From assembly GCF_014356525.2 (NCBI RefSeq), contig NC_052518.1:30428213-30492212 (forward strand): DNA of 64,000 nt, read 5' to 3'. A program made the translations under genes and the position numbers. The notes beneath the pieces were generated by a model. It was not told the origin of the DNA. It was given only the letters and a program-made list of their open reading frames with translations, and made no database searches. Below are positions 56,540 to 64,000 of this stretch, in pieces. Within the stretch, counting starts at the first letter, position 1. The number at the start of each line of letters is the position of its first letter. This stretch comes from Nilaparvata lugens. Taxonomy: Eukaryota > Arthropoda > Insecta > Hemiptera > Delphacidae.

Positions 56540-58891
56540 CTACCTAGTACTGCTCCTACACTTGAGCACCTTGAAACGCACATTTGGCAACCCGCTCCAC
56601 ACATCACCAATACTACCTATTTCTTTCGCTCCCCTCCATCGGCTCTTGCACTGTTGACAGCTGGAATACAATGAATTGCTATCAAAATCATTCACCCCTG
56701 ATCTTCTTATCTCGGATCGGGTTTTCAATTCTCCTTTCCCACTAAATTCGCTACCACTACGGCGATTTTCAATTGAATGAGCTACACTACAACCTGAGTT
56801 AACTCTATTCAAATCGCCCCCCTCTATATGAGGAAACCGTGACAGTACATCCCGTACCACAACTATATCCTGCCTATTCTTAATATTTGAAACATTCCCC
56901 TGCTTCTCTATATTTTTAGGACAGGGATATAGTCTAATAGATTCAACTCTTTTATGGAGTTTTACTTTTTTCCCGCTTACAGGAGCTTCTTTAGAGATAG
57001 ATGAAAACTTTTCAAGTTTTCTTACAGGGAGTTTATCTACCTTCTCCATCCCGGAGACAACTGATAATTTTCCCTCATCATCCCTACTCCTTAAGCGAAT
57101 ACCATGAGGCTGTAACTCTATTACAGCTCTCATATCACGGAGATTTTTCAATCCTAAAACCATTCGCGAGTTTATATTAGATGTGATAGATACCTTCCAA
57201 TTATAATTTTTCCCACAAACGATAACCGGTAATATGGGCTCCCCCTCTACTCCAAGACGGTTAGCTACTTCAGAAGAGATAAATGTTTTATCTGTCGTCG
57301 TATCAATTAAAGCATTGAGATCCATTCCACCTACTCCTACGTGGACATAAATCCCATCTCCATCACTCTCACTCTCCCGTCTCTCGCTAGCTACTGTAGC
57401 AACTTTTGAGATACAAGACTTAGACATCTCTTCACCTTTTGAGCTACCTGTTACTCCGCTATCAACTATACTAGGCTCCCACTCTACAATTCTATCACGC
57501 ATTTGAATATTCATATTATGATGCTTCATAAATGACATACCCAATGACACATCGTGGGAAAGCCCCTCTACAACTACCGGTTGAAATGAAACTAAAATAT
57601 TTTCTACTTTTAAATTAGTTATAATTTTTGTGGAAAAATTATTATACTTCCCATTAGTTAATATTTCATGGTGACTACAATTTTCTTTTCTAACACACCC
57701 TACTTGCTCTAACACTTTAAGAGCTTTTCCACTAATACAGGATACCTCTACTCCCATATCTAATAGTGCAATAAATTTTTGCCCTGCAATTTCTACATCA
57801 ATAAAAATGCGCTCATCCCCCAACTTTGACCTCGTACTTAAAACACGTGATGACTTCACTACAGCGATTCCTGATATCTTATTGGTTTGTGAGACACATT
57901 TACAATAATCAAAAATTTCTTTACACTTTTGACAACTAGAAATTTCGGGACAATTCGACTTCCAATGCCCTATCTCATTACAATTCCAACACTTAGGCTC
58001 TTGTATTTCTCCTACCCTATTTTCTCGCGTTTTTGACGTAGCCTTAGGTTGAAAATCACTCCGTTTTTCTCCATCATTTTTCGTGTTTTTCAGAGATAAC
58101 CTCCCGTTTTTCTCTTCAGCACGAATCGCCTCATACTCTCTGGTTACATCTAACAACTCATCTACATTTTTAACCCCTACACTACGAACATATAATTTAT
58201 ACCTCGGTAATAAATTTAAATACAATCTTTGAAGCATCCTATCCCCCTCATAACTACCTAACCGTCTCATTAAGGTAAGCAAGGCTTCGGCATACTCATC
58301 AGCCGGTTCGCCCTCCCTCTGCTTCCTTGCAATGATCTGACTCTCAAGGTCGTTACTATAAGAATGAGGATAATAACGGAGTTTAAATGCCTCTACAAAA
58401 TCAGCCCACGTCCTCCACTGGGAGCGACGATTCCGCATCCAAAGTAGGGCCCCTCCCTCCATCAGCTCCGGCAGGGCTATAAGAGATTGCTCCCCAGAGA
58501 TCCCATATGCGCCCTGGAGTTCCGCGAGCCTCTCGATGAAACTGGGAGCATCCGATACACCATCAAAATGTAAATTCCAACTTCTTACCTTGTCGCAGAC
58601 TTCTCCCTGACTATACGTGCCTGAAGAGCGGGACAGTGCCGGCTCTGTACCTGGTTGAGAGGCAGCAGCGGTCCGGGATCGAAGGTGCTCGACCATCCTC
58701 CTCCTCAGCTCCTTCACAGTCCCCGCTGCCGACAGGCCGAGACTCTCTAGGTAGCCGACCGCTTCCTCCTTATTCAGCCGATACACCCACGACACTCTGG
58801 GGTCGGCTTCGCGTTCCGCGAGGTCCTCCCGGCGGACCGCCTGTACGACTTCATCATCCTGATGAGTAGTCTCTTCTCCGTGTACACTCAT
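56540..58891 (-). CDS. Gag-like polyprotein with SAP domain, zinc knuckle and two retropepsin-like domains
   Basis: 783 aa, intact. A SAP-type DNA-binding motif lies at 38-72 (LNKEEAVGYLESLGL). A retrotransposon Gag domain at about 105-260 contains WRTWADFVEAFKLRYYP and EYAEALLTLMRRLG. A CCHC knuckle is at 301-314 (CWNCNEIGHWKSNC), with more Cys at 320-332. The first retropepsin-like fold (about 362-460) has LLDMG where LLDTG/DSG is expected and a flap-side LGMSFMKHH. A second (about 513-600) has ALIDTTT and VLGLKNL. Both lack the canonical D(T/S)G triad. A VVRDVLSRFPH segment near 690 recalls the end of a gypsy RNase H, hinting at an internal deletion. It is the only ORF of the element; reverse transcription must come from an autonomous relative. 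Confidence 0.85.
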   Translation of the reverse strand: MSVHGEETTHQDDEVVQAVRREDLAEREADPRVSWVYRLNKEEAVGYLESLGLSAAGTVKELRRRMVEHLRSRTAAASQPGTEPALSRSSGTYSQGEVCDKVRSWNLHFDGVSDAPSFIERLAELQGAYGISGEQSLIALPELMEGGALLWMRNRRSQWRTWADFVEAFKLRYYPHSYSNDLESQIIARKQREGEPADEYAEALLTLMRRLGSYEGDRMLQRLYLNLLPRYKLYVRSVGVKNVDELLDVTREYEAIRAEEKNGRLSLKNTKNDGEKRSDFQPKATSKTRENRVGEIQEPKCWNCNEIGHWKSNCPEISSCQKCKEIFDYCKCVSQTNKISGIAVVKSSRVLSTRSKLGDERIFIDVEIAGQKFIALLDMGVEVSCISGKALKVLEQVGCVRKENCSHHEILTNGKYNNFSTKIITNLKVENILVSFQPVVVEGLSHDVSLGMSFMKHHNMNIQMRDRIVEWEPSIVDSGVTGSSKGEEMSKSCISKVATVASERRESESDGDGIYVHVGVGGMDLNALIDTTTDKTFISSEVANRLGVEGEPILPVIVCGKNYNWKVSITSNINSRMVLGLKNLRDMRAVIELQPHGIRLRSRDDEGKLSVVSGMEKVDKLPVRKLEKFSSISKEAPVSGKKVKLHKRVESIRLYPCPKNIEKQGNVSNIKNRQDIVVVRDVLSRFPHIEGGDLNRVNSGCSVAHSIENRRSGSEFSGKGELKTRSEIRRSGVNDFDSNSLYSSCQQCKSRWRGAKEIGSIGDVWSGLPNVRFKVLKCRSSTR

Positions 58892-59339
58892 CGCGGATTG
58901 GGATTCACCTAAACCCTCTTCGCGATTTTCTTGGGCGCCAGACGTCTTAGCCCCACGATGGGAGACGTCAGTTTTATTAGCATGACCTATTCCACCCTCT
59001 AGGTTTCCTAATAATTGCGAAGTATTGCTACAACGCGGACTAGCTACAGCCGGGTATGGGTCGGGGTCGGTGACCGTATTGACTGGTGGAGATACTGGAC
59101 CTACACTTCTCCCTCTATCCTGATTCTTTACCCTCTGCTTCTTTCGCGAGATTTTTACTTTCAGGGGAAGAGTGTTTGCCCGTGCCGTTGCTGGCCGATT
59201 CGGCCCTCGGCCTTTGGAATACAGGGTGGGTGTTAAGGGAGATTAAGATAACCCTATACAAGGAGACGGATCTGACTATCAGATCCCTACCAATAATTCT
59301 ATTTATAAAGGTAGTACGCAATCTGAACCAACTGCGAAT
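58892..59339 (-). other. 5' leader of the retrotransposon
   Basis: Non-coding leader between the 5' LTR and the Gag start. The primer-binding site should begin a few bases inside; TGGTTCAGATTGCG lies ten bases from the LTR, but I could not assign a tRNA. Confidence 0.5.
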
Positions 59340-61601
59340 TGACGGCGAGCAAGCTGTACCTGCAAGCCCGGAATGTGGTTTAGAGAATAGGGTACAGGGT
59401 ATGAGGTATACGGTATAGGGTATAGGGAACAGAGAATCAATAATAAGATTATTATTCTCTACAGCAAATAAATATCTGCTCAATAATCCGCAATCTGAGA
59501 ATTGCGCTCTAGCTCTCAGCAAGCTGGACCTGCTAGCTAAATACAGTATATCAATTTCAATTAAGTGGTAATTAAAATTTAGAGGATAAGGTTTTAGGTG
59601 TAGGATTTCTGAATCGCGAGCCTGCAGCTGCGAAAGGATTTTCAGCAATTCTGGAACTGCTAAACAGGATTTCCGCACTAGTCTGATGACTGCGCGCCGG
59701 TTATTAAGGGCCAATCTGTAACTGCCCTTAAGGGTATGGGAATCACTCTCAATCGTCCGAAACGCTTTTAAATTAATAGTCAGTATGTCGACTATTATGA
59801 GAGGATAGAAAAGATTTTTCACAGACACAGTCTGTAGAATAATATCGGGAAGACAACAGTCTGTCGTTGTCAGGGTAGGAAAGGATTTTTCCAGGATTTT
59901 CCACAAGGAAAATATCGAGTCAGAGACTCCTAATTCAGGAAAAGATTTCAACAGACTTTTCCAAGTAATTGCCAGTCTAAGGACTACCACAAGATCGATC
60001 TCTAATTTGCAACTGAGATCACGGGAAAATTCGTGAATTTTCCACAGGGAAAACCAGCAAATAATATTTGCTATTAAAGAAGACAGGTTTCTAAGAATTT
60101 TAGAAAGGATTCGCGGGTCTGAAAACCCGCGACTAGGACGATCTCGAATCTGGAACTGAGATCAGGAAGGATTTTAACACAGGATGAATTAAGAGAAAGA
60201 AAGATAAAGGATGCCGCAGTCTAGAAACTTCGGCGAGGAAGTCCTCAAGCTGTACCTGAGAGCTAGAAGGATTTTAGAATAGGGAAAGTGAAGAGAAAGA
60301 AAGAGAATGGACGTCGCAGTCTAGAAACTTCGACAAGGACGAACTCAAGCTGCACCTGAGTTCTCTAGGAAAAGGATTGGACTTTTCCTACTTGGAATTA
60401 CAGCAAGTCAGAAACTGCTAAGCGAATTTAAAATACAGGGCCACTCTATAGTATGAAAACTAAGCAAGGAAAATTTACCATAAATGATAATAATCTCTCT
60501 ACAAGGATAAAAATTAATCGAGAAAACTATTCTCAAAAGGAACAGGGATTTTCCCACAAGAATAAAAATTAATTGAGGAAAACTATTCTTAAAAAGGACA
60601 GGGATTTCCCTACAAGAATAAAAATTAATTGAGGAAAGTTACTCTTTAAACTAAAGGCCACCTTACTACAGAGAAGGAAAAATATACGGACTACCAGTCC
60701 TGACATACAATTACCTGAATGACGTGGATACTGATACGGAGAATAGCGAACCGATTCCCACTTCCCGTATTATAATTAAAAACGTCGTGAAGCGACAGAG
60801 TCGAGACTTATAAATTAAGTACTCAAAAATAATCTGCTATAAGAGCCTAGCTAAATTTCCCACTCAACTATTTGTAGCCCAAACTTGAGATCCCTTACAG
60901 GTTTCAAAACCAAGGATAATTCGTTCACCCCCAGTGACACGAATTTAGGAAAAATAACCAACAAGAAAGAAAATCCCCCAGGAGTTTCTATCTTCAAATA
61001 CAGTCGGCAATTCGACATACAATATTCCATTCACTAAAATACGGAATAGAATATTAACCCTCTAATACACCACTATTAGGAGCGCCGCTCGGAACGCAGC
61101 CGTACACGAACCCGTTCACCGAACTACTGCTTTCTCTCAGGTCTTCTTGGAGCTGCACCGGGTCGCTGAAAATTAGGAGGCCGGGGGAAAAGAGCTTCCT
61201 GACCAATGAGAGTCTGAAAAGACGATCACGCCACTGGTCATGTGACGGGGTTTTGACTCAGCTGCTCCTGATGCTAAGGGTGCAGCAAATGATGACAATA
61301 CTGCTGATTCATATAGTAGATTAGGCCGGTAACAATATTTCTATTCCAGAAATTTCATGAAGAGCGATACCGACTCAACTCGGTAGCCGAGTGGTAAACA
61401 AGATCTGGAAATATCTGGTTAGATGAATCCGCTGCTGATGATTTAAAGGGGTTGACGGCGATGGTGATAATGCATACACTACTACGAATCTAACAAAATA
61501 TATCAGGCAGTCGATCCTATTCCTATTCTAAAATAAAATAAATTCGCTAAATTACGCTGGACGACGGCTCTCTATCCGTCACAAAAATTCACTTTGTGAC
61601 A
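59340..61601 (-). repeat. 5' LTR (right copy), 2262 bp
   Basis: Collinear with the left LTR. It has an extra 55-bp unit near 60,565-60,620 (AAAACTATTCTTAAAAAGG, then a repeat of ACAAGAATAAAAATTAATTG) that looks like a tandem duplication. Confidence 0.93.
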
Positions 61602-61790
61602 ATGAATAATTCTATAGTCTGATTTTTACGGTAATATTGGCGTATGAAGGAGGCTCCTTTTCCTTTTATATTATCCTTGGAATGCAAAATTTCAAAAAAC
61701 CTTGTATATACGTCGACGCGCAATTTAAAAAGGAACATACCTGTCAAATTTCATGAAAATCTATTACCGCGTTCTGCCGTAAATGCGCAA
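61602..61790 (+). repeat. Dispersed repeat (ACGTCGACGCGC family), copy 2
   Basis: Copy of the repeat at 50,690-50,880, beginning directly at the LTR boundary and ending in CCGTAAATGCGCAACA. Confidence 0.85.
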
Positions 61791-61794
61791 CATA

Positions 61795-61925
61795 AGAACA
61801 TTTAAACATTCAAACATTTGAACGTTTAAACATTTTAACATTATATTAACATTTTAACATTTTAACATTTTAACATTTAAACATTTAAACATTTAAACAT
61901 TTTAACATTTTAACATTTTAACCAT
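61795..61925. repeat. AT minisatellite (AACATTTAAACATTTT)n
   Basis: Units AACATTTA and AACATTTT alternate about fifteen times. Confidence 0.92.
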
Positions 61926-62031
61926 TTTTTCCCATTGGTGATGCAAAGCTAATACAAGCAAATGGCTGATACAAAGTCCAACAGCTGAAAAAAGAAGCTT
62001 ACATGAAACATTTTTGAAATTTGTCAGCTGT
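61925..62031 (-). repeat. Dispersed repeat, inverted copy of 4836-4937
   Basis: TTTTTTCCCATTGGTGATGC, then ATACAAGCAAATGGCTGATA, to TTGTCAGCTG, matching the reverse complement of the early copy along about 100 bp. Confidence 0.85.
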
Positions 62032-62033
62032 TT

Positions 62034-63370
62034 GATTGATTGATTGATTGATTGAGTACTTTATTTATGTAGATTACAATATATACTGGCTTATAGACTT
62101 ATATACAATAGCTTACAATACAGCAAAATTATAGATGAATTTAATAATATAGACTAAGAAAATAATTATTGAACTGTATATGATATGAAAAAGTAATTTG
62201 TAATATAATAACTATAGATAATTATATTGTTATGCATCTACATAAATTGGCGGAGCTTTGGACATATCAATGTCCATTCTTTGGAAAGAATATTAAAAAT
62301 ATCCTCCCCACTAACTCTCTACCAAAACGTTAATTTAATTAATTGAACTAAGGATTTATCTATTAATGGAAATTTTGTGAAAGTTTTAATTAATATAAAT
62401 ATTTAAGAGAAAAAAAACAGAAAATTGATAGAGTAAAATAATTATATAGGTAGATAAGATCAAATTATTGATCAATAAAATGAAGTAGGCTGAGAGTAGA
62501 TCAGGGTAATCAACTTTCAGTAATATACAGCAGTATGCAGTGGATAATTAAAAAAAAAAAAACATGAGTTTATATGATATATATATATAACCTTTAAACA
62601 TGTTTTAGAATGAATTGTATTTGTTGGATGGGTGGAGGATGGTTGTCATGTGATCGTTCTAGGGCCGGACAGTTTCAGTCATTTGTTCCAAAAGATGTTT
62701 TTTTAAAGTCAGGATGAAGCTCACTCAGCTCTCGATGGACCTGATAGAAACAGGAAGTGCATTCCATGCACGACAGGCACTGACTAAGAAGGATTTTGTG
62801 AAAATAGTAGTTCGATGATTGGGTATCCTTAAAGTACTTTCTCCGGTTCTAGTATGTGAAGCATCTATCCTCCTACCTTCAGAGACAAATTTGAAATAAT
62901 CTTTAAAATAGTTTGGATTACCGTATTTCAAGATATCTTGAAATAGTACTTCAAGATAGCTTGACTATTCGAAAAAGCCTTTGATCGGGAAGCTTTAATG
63001 TTGAACTAGCAATGTGGGCTGGGGTGATATGATCATGGCATTGGAGAGAGTAGACAAAATGTAGACAATAATTTTGGCAATGCTGTAGTTTATCATTCAG
63101 AGTGACTTGCAAATCGTTAAGAACAGAATTACAATACATTAAATGTGGGAAGATGAGAGATTAAACCAATAATAATTTAATGTTTCTAGGGAGAATATCG
63201 TGCATTTTCTTCAATGCATGCATGGCTGAGAATACCTTTTTACAAGTTTTGTTCACTTGTTCTGACCAGTCAAGAGTATTTTTCATAATAATGCCTAAAT
63301 TTTTAACTGAGCTACAGTAAGGAATGTCATTACCGTCTACACTAATTTTGTGAATCGATTCAAGGTCAAT
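62034..63370 (-). pseudogene. LINE (Jockey/CR1-like) 3' part
   Basis: The minus strand from about 63,370 encodes ISVDGNDIPYCSSVKNLGI (the VDG..I....VKNLG block after the RT core), TLDWSEQV, a LIFPHLMYCNSVLND segment, SLQCHDHIT and, near the end, STLRIPNHRTTIFTKSF and ACRAWNALPVSIRS, the characteristic C-terminus of these LINE proteins. Stops and frameshifts break it. The 3' end is marked by a (TTGA)n run on the plus strand at 62,034-62,055, i.e. a (TCAA)n tail in the sense orientation. Confidence 0.82.
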
Positions 63371-63376
63371 ATTGTT

Positions 63377-64000
63377 ATGGATATAGATATGACATGGTCT
63401 GACATGAGTAATGTAATCAAAGATGCGGCAGAAAAAGTAATCGGAAAAAAGAAAAAGGTCAAAAATGCTGAATGGTTTGATGATGAATGTCTACAAGCAG
63501 TGGAAATTAGAAATCAAGACAGACTGGTTGCAATGCAGAGAAAAACAAGACTTGCCCATGAAAAGTATAAAGAAAGCAGAAGAGGAGCAAAGAAACTCAT
63601 CAGAGGTAAGAAAAGGGATTTTCTGAAGAAGGAGATGGAGAAAATAGAGAGGCTGAAAAGTCAAAATGAGGTTAGAAAATTCTACGAAGCAGTAAGAAAG
63701 TTGAGTAAGGGATTCCAGCCAAGAATCAATATATGCAAGGGTGAGAATGGCTCTCTTCTGACAGAGGAAGGTGAGGTTCTGAACAGATGGGCTGAGTTCT
63801 TTGAAGAGATTCTTCGTGGAGATGACGAGGTGAATGGGGAGTGGGCACCAAAGTACCAAACTGCCGAAATTGAAGTGGAAAGTCCAACTCTAGAGGAAGT
63901 GGAGCAGGCCGTTAGGAGGCAAAGTAACAATAGGGCTCCCGGTGGTGATGTCATACCAGCTGAACTATGGAAGTATGGCAGGAAAAAATTGAACAGCATG
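63377..64000 (+). CDS. LINE ORF fragment, linker between endonuclease and reverse transcriptase, runs off the window
   Basis: An open frame from ATG 63,377 continues to the window end. It shows WFDDECLQAVEIRN, RKTRLAHEKYKESRR, FYEAVRKLSKGFQPR, RWAEFFEEIL and NNRAPGGDVIPAELWKYG, the region just before the RT of insect endonuclease-reverse transcriptase LINEs. No stop is seen in 208 codons. The 5' endonuclease part is missing: at about 63,370 the plus-strand LINE abuts the minus-strand LINE head to head. It is probably the same family as the fragment at 2,881-3,557. Confidence 0.85.
   Translation, partial: MDIDMTWSDMSNVIKDAAEKVIGKKKKVKNAEWFDDECLQAVEIRNQDRLVAMQRKTRLAHEKYKESRRGAKKLIRGKKRDFLKKEMEKIERLKSQNEVRKFYEAVRKLSKGFQPRINICKGENGSLLTEEGEVLNRWAEFFEEILRGDDEVNGEWAPKYQTAEIEVESPTLEEVEQAVRRQSNNRAPGGDVIPAELWKYGRKKLNSM

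Larger units (their letters stand above)
53943..61601 (-). mobile_element. LTR retrotransposon, non-autonomous, Gag-only
   Basis: Two near-identical direct repeats (53,943-56,148 and 59,340-61,601) flank 3.2 kb of unique DNA with one long minus-strand ORF. On the minus strand each LTR starts TGTCACAAAG and ends CGCCGTCA, giving TG...CA. A purine-rich stretch (AGGAGTGGGG) lies just upstream of the 3' LTR in that orientation, as expected for a polypurine tract. LTRs differ at only a dozen or so sites plus one 55-bp duplication, so the insertion is young. No reverse transcriptase, RNase H or integrase is present, and no matching 5-bp target duplication is seen (CAAAC versus ATGAA). Confidence 0.9.

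Noticed and set aside
59115..59990. 291-aa minus-strand ORF crossing the LTR boundary (and its 220-aa counterpart at 53,931-54,593)
   Set aside because: It is open in both LTRs, but only because the LTRs are almost identical. It runs through the hairpin array, shows no domain, and crosses from LTR into leader sequence. More likely a chance ORF.

Overview
This window looks like insect nuclear DNA, most likely from a sap-sucking hemipteran. It is AT-rich, packed with nested retroelements and DNA transposons, and has short interspersed repeats that resemble, from memory, those of delphacid planthopper genomes. I see no ordinary multi-exon housekeeping gene. Almost all recognisable coding sequence belongs to mobile elements or to one endogenous DNA-virus-like element. 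The species guess is inference; the repeat content is seen directly.

Layout. 1-13 kb: unrecognised ORFs, a non-LTR retrotransposon 3' fragment (2.88-3.56 kb), a foldback element (5.05-6.04 kb) with a tRNA-derived SINE nested inside it, and a decayed LINE reverse transcriptase (8.9-10 kb). 13.68-16.50 kb: a non-autonomous hAT-like element with an 8-bp target duplication, containing a TA-flanked element with a MADF-like fragment and a ~460-bp foldback. 19.8-28.2 kb: three copies of a ~1.5-kb repeat, two of them in tandem. 24.1-32.75 kb: a Myb/SANT-like gene split by a 7.9-kb block bounded by inverted Penelope-like retroelement ends.

34,446-46,681: the main object, a 12.2-kb adintovirus/Polinton-like element with ~110-bp terminal inverted repeats. 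It carries a protein-primed family B DNA polymerase (broken), a parvovirus-type phospholipase A2 protein, an adenain-like protease (one frameshift), a penton-like protein (one frameshift), an intact major capsid protein, two BIR-type proteins (one ending in a CaaX box), and several unknown proteins. A TATA box and a series of good splice sites suggest the polymerase transcript has a spliced, non-coding leader that includes a duplicated exon. No integrase or packaging ATPase is visible, but a 100-N assembly gap follows the polymerase.

46.7-50 kb: minisatellites, a purine-rich microsatellite, and a three-exon PIF/Harbinger transposase that looks intact, next to an array of a degenerate 15-bp motif. 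50.7-53.6 kb: dispersed repeats. 53,943-61,601: a young LTR retrotransposon on the minus strand. It has 2.2-kb LTRs and a single Gag-like ORF (SAP domain, Gag, zinc knuckle, two retropepsin-like domains) and no reverse transcriptase or integrase. Its LTRs contain about 20 short hairpins whose stems differ but whose loops share a motif. 61.6-64 kb: AT minisatellite and two LINE fragments in opposite orientations, one running off the window end.

How the parts relate: the viral element is the only region with a coherent gene set (replication, capsid assembly, and a probable anti-apoptotic module). Everything else is independent transposon insertion and nesting.
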